58,697 nucleotides of DNA, from NCBI GenBank assembly GCA_903896595.1, contig CAITYL010000166.1, forward strand, positions 1-58,697. Reading direction: 5' to 3'. Below the pieces are notes generated by a model. The model saw only the letters and a program-made list of their open reading frames with translations. It did no database searches and had not been told where the DNA came from. Shown one piece after another: positions 1 through 7,377 of this stretch. Position 1 is the first letter of the stretch. The number at the start of each line of letters is the position of its first letter. Source of the stretch: an uncultured Lentisphaerota bacterium. GTDB lineage: Bacteria; Verrucomicrobiota; Lentisphaeria; Oligosphaerales; CAITYL01. The position numbers were made by a program, and so were the translations under genes.

Positions 1-39
1 AGATCGCGGTCGAATAGGGTCGGTGTTATTTCAAAACCG

Positions 40-180
40 GGAGCCGCCCGTCCTCAGGCGGTCAGCGACGGCGTCACCCCAGTTCCGCCCGGTTGATTGA
101 GCCACCATCACGCCAAACCACATTACGCGCGTCTTCGACGAGCACGGGCTCGTCCGCCCGAGGACGGGCGGCTCCCAAGG
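40..180. repeat. Inverted pair of a dispersed ~75-bp repeat (family E)
   Basis: The window start (1-191) has no gene. It holds an imperfect inverted repeat: GGGAGCCGCCCGTCCT near 40 and its complement near 163-179. The right part (about 105-180, read on the minus strand) matches 56944-57020 over about 75 bp, including the stretch GACGCGCGTAATGTGGTTTG, so this is a dispersed element and not a chance palindrome. Its function is unknown. Confidence 0.6.
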
Positions 181-191
181 TACACCACAGC

Positions 192-827
192 TCAGAACCC
201 AATCACGCTGGTCTTGGAGGTCTTGCGGATTTCCTTCTCGTCGGACCACTCTAAAATGCCGGTGCGCAGGTTCTTGAGGTTCAGAGTGAACTTGTAATAG
301 ACATCGGACACCCGGCCGGCCGTCTGGGTGATCTCGGAGAAGTTGCCGGTGACAATGTATTCGGCGGCTTCCTGCTGGCCAAAGGCGACCGCCTTGTTCG
401 GATCGGTCAGGCCACCCTCGTTCTGGGCCTTGAGCTCGGCGGCGGTGACATCATCGGTGGTCCGGTCGACAAAGCGGAACTTGCCGGAGCGCAACAGCTT
501 GGTGCGAATGGTGTCGGTGATCGACTCGGTGTCCACATGCTGCATCGTCTTGTTCTTGACCCGGTCCACGGAAATGATCGGGCGCCGGGTGGCGGTCACT
601 TCCATGACGGGCGGGAACGTCAGCATGGAATCCACCATCTTGCTGGCGATCATCTGCAAGTCGGTGGAGCTAAACTCGGTGGTCACGCTTTGGACGGCAT
701 TGGCGTCGCCATAGGCCACCATGGGCGTGGACGCACAGCCACCGGCCAGCAGCGCGGCGCCGCCGACCGCCGCGGCGGCCAAGACGGAAGAACGGAACGA
801 CGGAAGAACGGAAGAACGGAAATCCAT
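192..827 (-). CDS. lpoB: LpoB-like lipoprotein (penicillin-binding protein activator)
   Basis: A 211-residue predicted outer-membrane lipoprotein of the LpoB (YcfM) family. In E. coli LpoB activates the peptidoglycan synthase PBP1b from the outer membrane. A signal peptide ends in the lipobox LLAGGC (Cys31). The conserved body includes FVDRTTDDVTAAEL and AAEYIVTGNFSEI, and runs to a DVYYKFTLNL / EWSDEKEIRK ending typical of the family. It lies downstream of a YcfL-like gene on the same strand; ycfL-lpoB is also the E. coli order. The signal peptide contains an eight-residue duplication (FRSSVLPS, FRSSVLAA) encoded by an octamer array at 784-822. Family assignment is good; the PBP partner is not in this window. 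Confidence 0.82.
   Translation of the reverse strand: MDFRSSVLPSFRSSVLAAAAVGGAALLAGGCASTPMVAYGDANAVQSVTTEFSSTDLQMIASKMVDSMLTFPPVMEVTATRRPIISVDRVKNKTMQHVDTESITDTIRTKLLRSGKFRFVDRTTDDVTAAELKAQNEGGLTDPNKAVAFGQQEAAEYIVTGNFSEITQTAGRVSDVYYKFTLNLKNLRTGILEWSDEKEIRKTSKTSVIGF
784..822. repeat. Octamer array inside the lpoB signal peptide
   Basis: Four to five units of the 8-bp word GAAGAACG (one variant GAACGACG) read through the start of lpoB and encode its repeated FRSSV residues. The array resembles the intergenic short-period arrays found elsewhere in the window. Confidence 0.7.
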
Positions 828-904
828 GGCAAAACCCTTTTTGTTTAGTTTAGACGGTTAAAAAATAACGTTTTTACGAGGATTGGGCGACCGCTCCGTC
901 CCAA

Positions 905-938
905 GTGTCCGAATGGTCCTAAACGTCCTAATGGTCTT
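905..938. repeat. Nonamer array between ycfL and lpoB
   Basis: Units GTCCGAATG, GTCCTAAAC, GTCCTAATG and GTCTTATC follow each other with an exact 9-bp period in the 159-bp gap between the ycfL stop and the lpoB start. No promoter or terminator is clear in this gap. Confidence 0.65.
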
Positions 939-986
939 ATCTCGCCCGACCGCTTATTCCCTGATAATCATGGGGGCACGGGACGC

Positions 987-1448
987 TCAGAGGGCGCGGA
1001 TATTGATGCGGAACTCACGGACGGTGGGATTGGGGGCCACGGCGCTCAGCGACTTGGAGTCATAACCATAAAGCGCCACCGGCGTCCAGGGGAAACGGTC
1101 CGCTTCGACTTCAATGCCCTGGGCATTGTACCACTGGAACTTATACTGAAATTTCGGGGTGCGGCTGCTCTTGGACACCACCGTCACCTGGGCCTGAAGA
1201 ATATCATTGGCAAAGGCCTGCCGCAGGTCCACCACCTGAATGCCGTTGGCCAGCTTGGTATTGTTGATGAGGACGTATTTGCTCGTGCTCACGCCGCCTT
1301 CCGGCGTCTGGACCACGGCGGCATTGGCCTGCAGGCCGGAACTGCCATACCGGCAACCCGTGACGGCGCCGGCGAGCAGGCAACTGGCAGCCACGACCGT
1401 GAACCAACGGGTCTGACGATTGAAGGTGCGACCGATATGGGGATACAT
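987..1448 (-). CDS. ycfL: YcfL-like (DUF1425) lipoprotein
   Basis: A 153-residue exported protein with a signal sequence ending at Cys32 (AVTGC). The core matches the YcfL/DUF1425 pattern: a strand ending in KYVLINNTKLANGI, then LQAQVTVVSKSSRTPKFQYK and FQWYNAQGIEVEAD. YcfL proteins are small periplasmic or lipid-anchored proteins of unknown role, linked to lpoB in gamma-proteobacteria. Here the gene precedes lpoB on the same strand, 159 bp upstream. AAGGAG lies six bases before the ATG at 1448, which supports the start. The lipobox is weak, so lipid attachment is uncertain. Confidence 0.78.
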   Translation of the reverse strand: MYPHIGRTFNRQTRWFTVVAASCLLAGAVTGCRYGSSGLQANAAVVQTPEGGVSTSKYVLINNTKLANGIQVVDLRQAFANDILQAQVTVVSKSSRTPKFQYKFQWYNAQGIEVEADRFPWTPVALYGYDSKSLSAVAPNPTVREFRINIRAL

Positions 1449-1520
1449 AAGCTTCTCCTTCGAGGTTTTTCTCTTAACTGTGTCTCAAAATATATACCGC
1501 ATTGGCGTGAGAGGTTGACG

Positions 1521-1556
1521 ACCTTCAACCTACAGCCTAATCCGCCTCAGCCTTCC
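1521..1556. repeat. TTCAGCC-word repeat copy
   Basis: A copy of the dispersed word family ACCTTCAACCTACAGCCTAA followed by CCTCAGCCTTCC, just downstream of the CsgG-like gene. Related copies occur at 10811-10902, 29878-29915, 43580-43629, 45711-45747 and 48200-48247. Confidence 0.6.
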
Positions 1557-2594
1557 TTACCACTTCACCGGCCGCTCACTGGAGCCGGGCGGCAAGCCGT
1601 CCGGCGTGGACGGCTGGGCGGCCGGTTGCCCCGCCTGGGCCGCCCCCGCGGGCGGGGGTCCGCCCGCCTGTTGCTGGAAGATGATCCGGGCCACACACCC
1701 TTTGGCGATCCCCAGGTTCTCGCCTTCGATCTTGGCATAGCTTTGCCGCGGGTCGCCGCGGATAACCACACCGTTGCCCACGGGAACCTCGTTGCGAAAA
1801 ACCTCGCCGGTGTCGTCGTCCTTGACCGTTTGCACGCCGTAAAATTCCACTTTGGCGCCCACCATAAAGCCGGCGTTGCCGCCGCGATTGATCATGACCT
1901 GGGCCCCGGTAACCGCCAGCACCTTGGCCGGCCGAAGTTGGGCCACGGCGGCAAAGCAGAGCTGATTGGCCACGCCCTTGGCCAAGTCCAGCAACGCCTC
2001 GTTGCTGGACAGCGCCTGGGCGTTGCTGGGGACAAACGCGGCCGTTTCACCGGCATGCAATTTGACCGAGGGTGAATCCGGCAACACCTTGCCGGTAGTG
2101 GTGTCGACAATCTGCACCACGACGGAGATCATGCGCTGGCGGGTCACCGTTTTGCGGTCCACTTGGGTAAAGCGCTGCTCGCCAGTGACATCATCGAAGC
2201 CGTCCACCTGCGGCAGGAACGCGTACTTGGCGCCAGCCATCTTGCCGGCCTCGGCGGCGTTCTTGTCATTGGGATCGACCGCCACGGCGGCGAACGACTG
2301 TTCCAGCTCGATGTCGCCCTTGCGCTTGCGCTCGACCAACTGGAACACGCCGGTGCCATTGAGGGCGGCAATAAATTGAGTGTCCAAGGAATCCACGGCC
2401 AGCTTCAGATTGGCGTCAATGCCGTTCTGCTTGGCCATTTCCATCACCCCGGTGGTGACCTTGACCGGGCCGATAAAAATGGTGTCCTTGTCGCCCTGAA
2501 CCAGCTGCGACGCGGCCTGGCCAAACGCCAACGGCATGCCGACAACGGCCAACACGCCGACGGTCTGGCGAAACATGCGGTTAAATTGAATCAT
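1557..2594 (-). CDS. CsgG-like exported protein
   Basis: A 345-residue protein with an N-terminal signal peptide (about residues 1-29, ending near GQAAS). The central part resembles CsgG/curli-type assembly lipoproteins: VDSLDTQFIAALNGTGVFQL, VERKRKGDIELEQ, then GAKYAFLPQVDGFDD and MISVVVQIVDTTTGK. The C-terminal part (about 225-300) resembles a small beta domain (VLAVTGAQVMINRGGNAGF, VGAKVEFYG). The tail is Pro/Gly/Ala-rich. There is no lipobox cysteine, unlike true CsgG, so pore formation is doubtful. The start codon overlaps the stop of the upstream PEGA gene by 4 bp (ATGA), and AGGAG lies eight bases before the ATG. The role is probably in the envelope with LpoB/YcfL; the exact function is unknown. 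Confidence 0.68.
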   Translation of the reverse strand: MIQFNRMFRQTVGVLAVVGMPLAFGQAASQLVQGDKDTIFIGPVKVTTGVMEMAKQNGIDANLKLAVDSLDTQFIAALNGTGVFQLVERKRKGDIELEQSFAAVAVDPNDKNAAEAGKMAGAKYAFLPQVDGFDDVTGEQRFTQVDRKTVTRQRMISVVVQIVDTTTGKVLPDSPSVKLHAGETAAFVPSNAQALSSNEALLDLAKGVANQLCFAAVAQLRPAKVLAVTGAQVMINRGGNAGFMVGAKVEFYGVQTVKDDDTGEVFRNEVPVGNGVVIRGDPRQSYAKIEGENLGIAKGCVARIIFQQQAGGPPPAGAAQAGQPAAQPSTPDGLPPGSSERPVKW

Positions 2595-4144
2595 TTCCGA
2601 TTCTCCTGCTGCTGCACATTGTTATTGATGACGTTGACGTTCGCCGCCCCGCCGGCGGGCGCACCCCAAAAGGCCTGATTGAGCGCCCCGCGCAATTTGA
2701 AGTTGCTGTTCTTAAGCATGGTGGACTGACCATCGGCCACCGTGCGCACGGCATGCGCGGCGGCGGCGCTTTGTTCCTGGGCGATCCCCACCACGGCCAG
2801 CCGCTCGGTCTTCTCCAACGCCAGGTTCTGCTTGAAGCCCTCAATGTCCTTGAACCGCTGAGCGCCGTTGGCGGAGAGTTCCATCTGAATATCCAGCGCC
2901 TGGCCGGCAAAAATATTGACCGTGCGTTCCCACGGCGTCAACCACTCGCGGGTGATCCGCACTTGGTGCAGGCCGGGGGTGACCGGAAAGGTGCCCGGCG
3001 CGCTGCCGATCGTGACCCCGTCCACCTCGACCGTGCAGGCCGGGATATTGGTGTTGATGGTGAACGAGACGCCGTTCGCCGCCGCCGCGGGCGCCGCCTG
3101 CCGCATCCGGCCGATCTTGGCGTCAATGCTCTCGGTCAGCTTGAGGGCGGCGGCGTCCAGCAGGTCGTCCGCAATCCCCTGCCGGTCCACGGTGAGCCCG
3201 CGCTGGGCCTGGATCCGCTCTTTGACCACCACCGGCTCGCCGGCCACCGTGGCGCCCGTGGCATCCAGGATGGTCAGAGTGGCGCGCAAGGTAGTCACTA
3301 TGGACTGGTTGTTGGTGCCAAACTCGGTCCCCTCACCCTTGAAGGTGCGGGTTTCCCGTCCCGTGCCCAAAATGGTGGCCACAATCGTGTAGTCGGCGCC
3401 AATGAGCTGGCTGAGACGCACGGCGGAGGCATTGCCGGTGACCGAGTCGGCCGGGCGCGGCCCCACGCCCTGGGCCGGATAGAGCGCCTGCATCAATTTC
3501 AGGGCTTCCGTCACGGTGGGATCGGCCGGCGGCTGCTCTTCAAACTTGGCGATGACCAGTTTGGGATTAAACACCGCCAAATCTTTTTCGGCCAAGCGCG
3601 CCATCAGCAGATCCTGAAAGACGTCAACCCGATTCCGGAACTCCTCGCCGGCACGGTTCTGCACCAGCAGGGTCACCTTGAGCCGGGGGTCCGGCGGCGC
3701 GACACTCTCGGCCACCGGTTCCGGCGCGGCCGGCGCCACGGCGGGCGTCGCGGCGGGGGCGGGAATGGTTGCCTTGACCACGCTGGTGACGCCCCCGGCC
3801 TGCACCCGGGTCACCACGGTGGCGCCCTGGCCCGGTTCCGCCGTCACACTGACTTCAGGCGCGGCGCCACCGGCGGACGCCGGGACACCGCCCAAATTCG
3901 CCACCGCCGTCATGATCGGACATGCCCCTTTGTCGCATCGCTTGATCAGGACAAACGCGGCGCCAGCGGCCAGCACGGCCAGCACCACCAAAACCAATCG
4001 CGCCACCAGACATTTCCCCCCCCGCTTCTTGGGGGCGGGGGCCGGAGCGGCGGGCGGCAGGGACGCCGGGGGAGGCGGAGGCGGCGGAGCGACCGGCGGC
4101 GGCACCGCCGTGGCCAAAGTGGGGGGCGTTGTCTCGTTACTCAT
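2591..4144 (-). CDS. Membrane-anchored CsgG-like protein with PEGA domain
   Basis: A 517-residue protein. Residues 1-44 are a Pro/Ala-rich, presumably cytoplasmic segment. One membrane helix follows at about 46-67 (VARLVLVVLAVLAAGAAFVL), then a Pro/Ala/Val linker. A CsgG-like region covers about 150-340 (VTLLVQNRAGEEFRNRV, LIGADYTIVATILGTGRE, LRATLTILDATGATV). A PEGA domain (about 365-430) shows VEVDGVTIGSAPGTFPV and WERTVNIFAG. PEGA domains are surface or cell-wall-associated beta modules. The architecture suggests a bitopic protein reaching into the periplasm. It is translationally coupled to the next CsgG-like gene by a 4-bp overlap. Function is unknown beyond the domain calls. Confidence 0.66.
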   Translation of the reverse strand: MSNETTPPTLATAVPPPVAPPPPPPPASLPPAAPAPAPKKRGGKCLVARLVLVVLAVLAAGAAFVLIKRCDKGACPIMTAVANLGGVPASAGGAAPEVSVTAEPGQGATVVTRVQAGGVTSVVKATIPAPAATPAVAPAAPEPVAESVAPPDPRLKVTLLVQNRAGEEFRNRVDVFQDLLMARLAEKDLAVFNPKLVIAKFEEQPPADPTVTEALKLMQALYPAQGVGPRPADSVTGNASAVRLSQLIGADYTIVATILGTGRETRTFKGEGTEFGTNNQSIVTTLRATLTILDATGATVAGEPVVVKERIQAQRGLTVDRQGIADDLLDAAALKLTESIDAKIGRMRQAAPAAAANGVSFTINTNIPACTVEVDGVTIGSAPGTFPVTPGLHQVRITREWLTPWERTVNIFAGQALDIQMELSANGAQRFKDIEGFKQNLALEKTERLAVVGIAQEQSAAAAHAVRTVADGQSTMLKNSNFKLRGALNQAFWGAPAGGAANVNVINNNVQQQENRK

Positions 4145-4369
4145 GGATAAAAAACCTCTTCGTTAGTTAGAATTCAGAATTTAGAAGCCAGAATTTAGCA
4201 TAAAATGCGAACGTCTTCTGCAGCAACGGTCTTGTACGCCAGCCAGATCGATAACGGGCTGCCCGAAAGGCGCGATGTAATCGCTTTGCCACCTTGGCAT
4301 TTGATTCACCAAACACAAAAGCCTGCCCCCCCGACGCCGGCTCGACCGAGCCGACGAACCGTCTACCGC
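4145..4369. repeat. Intergenic gap with heptamer array and 22-mer repeat
   Basis: At 4170-4197 the units GAATTCA, GAATTTA, GAAGCCA, GAATTTA repeat with a 7-bp period. At about 4274-4295 lies CGCGATGTAATCGCTTTGCC(AC), which recurs with one change at about 7205-7226. I see no gene. Confidence 0.6.
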
Positions 4370-5878
4370 CTATCGGCCTGAACCACCCGAAACACTCATA
4401 CAATACAACCGCGGCCCGGCCCGCACAACCCGCACCAGCACGAAGCCGGCCGGCGGCACTTGAACCGGGAGCAAGACACTGCCCGCCACCGGCGACGCAA
4501 GCGTGATCTGACGCTGGCCGGCGGGCACGACCAAGCGCAACACCTGGGCATCAGCCGGCAAACTGAGCCAGCTCCGCAGATCGGCGTTTTCCGTCGCCAC
4601 ATTGTACACCGAGGTGGCGACAATCGCAAAGATTTCGGCCGCGTCATTGCCGTTTTGCCGCGCCGCCTCCTTGGCGCCGATGGTCAACGCCGCCTTGGCC
4701 GCCGTGCGGATCACTTGCCGGGTAACCATCACCGGCAACTGTTCTTTCAACGCCTTGACCGCCATGGAGCGGACATTGCAGAGCGGCTCGGTGACACCAC
4801 TTGCGCCGCCGCCGTCCACCGAGACAGCCAACGGCACCGGCACCAGCAGGTTACGGGTGGAATAATAGGGAAAGGCGACCGCTGTAAAGCCGGCAAAACC
4901 GCCATGCAGGTCCGGCAGGGGGATGGGAATCTTGATCTCCTCCTTGGGCGGCACCCAGCCGTCCTCGTAAAACACCACGACCGTGCCGACCGGCGCCGCG
5001 CCGGGTGCGGGGCGTGCGGGCGGCGCCACGTTGGGGAACCGGCGGCGCAACTCCGCCAGGTCGTCCGTCATGCCCAAGCTGGCCGCGAGACGCACCACGT
5101 CCTGCTGCAACTGCCGGTTCGCCGGGTAAATCTCCAACGCCTTCTTATAGTCGATGTAGGCATCATTGGGCGCCCCCAACATTTCGTAGATGATGCCGGA
5201 GAAGTAAAAGGTATAGGCGTTTTGGAAGGAGTTCTTGACTTGGCCGGCCACCTCGTCCAAGCCGGCGTAGGCCTGTTCAGCACGCGCCATGCCCGCCGCC
5301 TCGGTCGGCTGGCGCTGGCCGGCGGCCTTGGCGTCCGCCACCTCGGCCTGGTGCTTTTTCAGCGCCTTGACCTGCTCGGCATTGGCCAGCCGCACCTCGA
5401 CCCCGGCACCTTCCAGGTCGTTGCGGGCCAGATAATTCTCCGCCTGTAGCTGATGCAAAAGCACCCGCTCGTAACCGGCGGCGCGATAAGGCAGGACGTT
5501 GTCATTGACCAGCACGGCGGCGCCCTGCTGCGCGACATCGGTCAGCCGCACCACCGGCTCGGCGTCCTGATCCTTGATCACTTGAATGGCGGCGGCATAA
5601 TCGCGGAAGCTGGCATCCGTCTCGCCACGAATCTGGGCCAGCCGCCCGCGTTCCATCAGGTAAAGTAGCCGGCTCTTCCCGGTGACCTTGTCGTCCAAGG
5701 GCGAACTGGGGGCCGGGACTGGCACGGCCGGCGTCCCGGCCACCGGTGCGGCCACCGGCGGCGACGGTTGTTCCAATTGCCGCAATAACGGCTGCATCCG
5801 CTCCGGATGCGAGGACAAACAGCCGGCCGCCAGCAATGCCACGACGACCGGAACCAGACTCTTAAAAAGACCACGCAT
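4370..5878 (-). CDS. TPR lipoprotein, COG3014-like, linked to LpoB/YcfL
   Basis: A 502-residue lipoprotein: signal peptide, lipobox LLAAGC (Cys20), then a Pro/Ala/Val linker. A helical tetratricopeptide-type region spans about 65-280 (RDYAAAIQVIKDQDAEP, AYIDYKKALEIYPANRQLQQ). The C-terminal half (about 300-500) is a beta-rich domain with FYEDGWVPPKEEIKIPIPLP and ADLRSWLSLPADAQVLRL. This layout matches my memory of the COG3014 family, which often accompanies lpoB and ycfL in proteobacteria; a profile search would settle it. It heads the minus-strand cluster, with a 225-bp gap before the PEGA gene. A role as outer-membrane partner of the LpoB system is inference. Confidence 0.66.
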   Translation of the reverse strand: MRGLFKSLVPVVVALLAAGCLSSHPERMQPLLRQLEQPSPPVAAPVAGTPAVPVPAPSSPLDDKVTGKSRLLYLMERGRLAQIRGETDASFRDYAAAIQVIKDQDAEPVVRLTDVAQQGAAVLVNDNVLPYRAAGYERVLLHQLQAENYLARNDLEGAGVEVRLANAEQVKALKKHQAEVADAKAAGQRQPTEAAGMARAEQAYAGLDEVAGQVKNSFQNAYTFYFSGIIYEMLGAPNDAYIDYKKALEIYPANRQLQQDVVRLAASLGMTDDLAELRRRFPNVAPPARPAPGAAPVGTVVVFYEDGWVPPKEEIKIPIPLPDLHGGFAGFTAVAFPYYSTRNLLVPVPLAVSVDGGGASGVTEPLCNVRSMAVKALKEQLPVMVTRQVIRTAAKAALTIGAKEAARQNGNDAAEIFAIVATSVYNVATENADLRSWLSLPADAQVLRLVVPAGQRQITLASPVAGSVLLPVQVPPAGFVLVRVVRAGPRLYCMSVSGGSGR

Positions 5879-6167
5879 AAACTTGCCCTAAATCTCAAAA
5901 CCCGGCGTGTTGTGCCACGACTTTCAGCCGGAATGACGTGGCTTGTTGTACCGACGTTAGCCGGGACTGCTGGCTCCCGTCGCCGCCGCACCGGCTGAAG
6001 CCGGGACAACCAACAAGCGCCACCCGAATAATCTTGGTTAAGGTAATCATCCGCTCCGAGAATGCCATTCCTCCGCACGCCGCTGGGGACGTATGACTGT
6101 TTTGGCGGACGATGTTGGGAACCCCCTTTTGAGGAAAGGCGGTTCCCAACATGGAGTGGCATACCCA
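5879..6167. other. Intergenic region with reiterated words and a solo hairpin
   Basis: No gene is visible. Three diverged copies of a word like TTGTGCCACGACTTTCAGCC occur at about 5909-6013 in both orientations. A strong palindrome at 6112-6152 is described separately. Confidence 0.5.
6112..6152. repeat. Solo A-hairpin of the fold-back element
   Basis: ATGTTGGGAACC (6112-6123) pairs perfectly with GGTTCCCAACAT (6141-6152). After one C-C mismatch, CCTTT pairs with AAAGG around a five-base loop (TGAGG). It is nearly identical to the A end of the complete fold-back elements at 32155-32373 and 56221-56439, but the rest of the element is absent. It lies 16 bp downstream of the radical SAM gene stop. 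Confidence 0.8.
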
Positions 6168-7139
6168 TCACGGGTTGGGTGACGCCCGGAGGTTACCTGC
6201 GAACGGCTCGCCGGGCCGGGTGAAGTCGGGCAGGAACGCCTCGTCGTCATCCAATTGCTGAAGGAAAACCCGATGGAATCCCAGGTCCTCGGCCAAGTCA
6301 CAGACTGCGGCGTATTCCGCGGCGCGCACAGCCCGGTCAAAGGGCGGCCGGCCGGCGCAGGCGGGCATGGGCCGGTACTGGCTCATGACGGCGAGCGGCA
6401 ACTCCGGGCCGAACTCGCGGTGAAGCAGGCGCAGGACGGCCAGGCTGTTTTCGACCTGTCCCGGCAGGACCAAGTGCCGTACCAGGACACCCCGGCGGGC
6501 CATTTCGGCGCCGGTCTCGTCCCACGGCGCCAAAAAACCAACGGCCGCCACCATGGCGCGCACCGCGGCCAGGGCCGTCGCCGGGTAGTCGGGAGCATTC
6601 AGACACCGCGCCGCCAGCTCGGGATCGGCAAACTTGAAGTCCGGCAGAAAAACATCCATGACTTCCGCATAGCCGGCCACCCGTTCCGCCAGTTCATAAC
6701 CGGAGCTATTGAAGACGAATGGCTCGGTGTGGCCGGCAGCGCGCAACCGGCGGCAAACCGCGCGCAGATGCGGCCAGTAATGGTCCGGGGTGACAAAATT
6801 GAGGTTATGCACCCCGCGCCCCAGCAAGTCGCGACAAAGCCGCTCAAACTCGGCGGGCGTCCGCGCCGTCCCGGCATGTTGGCGGGAAATCTGCGCGTTC
6901 TGGCAGAAAAAACAACCGCAGGAACAGCCGCAAAAGAACACCGTTCCCGACCCGCGCGTCCCCGAAATCGGCGGCTCCTCGCCGAAATGCGGACAGGCAT
7001 GGGCGATGCGGAGTTCCGCGCTTTCACCGCACACCCCGATCCCACCCGCCGTCCGGTCCACACCACACCGCCGCGGACACAGCCGGCAGGCGCGGTAGTC
7101 GCGAAGATCATCATCAGTCGTGAAGTCGTTGGGGGTCAT
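6168..7139 (-). CDS. Radical SAM protein, PflA/PflX-like (COG1313 type)
   Basis: A 323-residue radical S-adenosylmethionine protein. The 4Fe-4S site is in FFCGCSCGCFFCQN: CxxxCxxC is formed by Cys72, Cys76 and Cys79. An N-terminal Cys-rich element (C18, C21, C25, C37) may hold another metal site. Later motifs VMDVFLPDFKFADPELAARC and VLVRHLVLPGQVENS match the COG1313 group related to pyruvate formate-lyase activases. Members have no generally established substrate. No glycyl radical enzyme lies nearby, so the substrate cannot be inferred. It is monocistronic, about 290 bp upstream of the envelope cluster on the same strand. Confidence 0.8.
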   Translation of the reverse strand: MTPNDFTTDDDLRDYRACRLCPRRCGVDRTAGGIGVCGESAELRIAHACPHFGEEPPISGTRGSGTVFFCGCSCGCFFCQNAQISRQHAGTARTPAEFERLCRDLLGRGVHNLNFVTPDHYWPHLRAVCRRLRAAGHTEPFVFNSSGYELAERVAGYAEVMDVFLPDFKFADPELAARCLNAPDYPATALAAVRAMVAAVGFLAPWDETGAEMARRGVLVRHLVLPGQVENSLAVLRLLHREFGPELPLAVMSQYRPMPACAGRPPFDRAVRAAEYAAVCDLAEDLGFHRVFLQQLDDDEAFLPDFTRPGEPFAGNLRASPNP

Positions 7140-7377
7140 TATACTTCATTCTGTAGCCAAGGGCTTGCAGCCCGCCAGAGCGAAAACGTTAAGATCTGAA
7201 AAACGCGATGCAATCGCTTTGCCACAAGAGTATGCCATCCTATTTCCCGATTCCTGCGTTTCTCTTGGCGTGCTTGGCGCTCTTGGCGAGAATTAGTTCT
7301 TGTGGGCTCAAAGACACCGCCTGAAGGCGGAACTCCGAACCCTGAACACCGAACACCACGGCCGGCGGTCTCTTCCC
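7140..7377. repeat. Intergenic gap with 22-mer repeat and nonamer array
   Basis: CGCGATGCAATCGCTTTGCC(AC) at about 7205-7226 repeats the 22-mer from 4274. CTTGGCG then occurs at 7264, 7273 and 7282, an exact 9-bp period. I see no gene. Confidence 0.55.

Noticed and set aside
2753..4150. 465-codon open frame opposite the PEGA gene
   Set aside because: Composition is Arg/Gly/His-rich as expected for a shadow frame.
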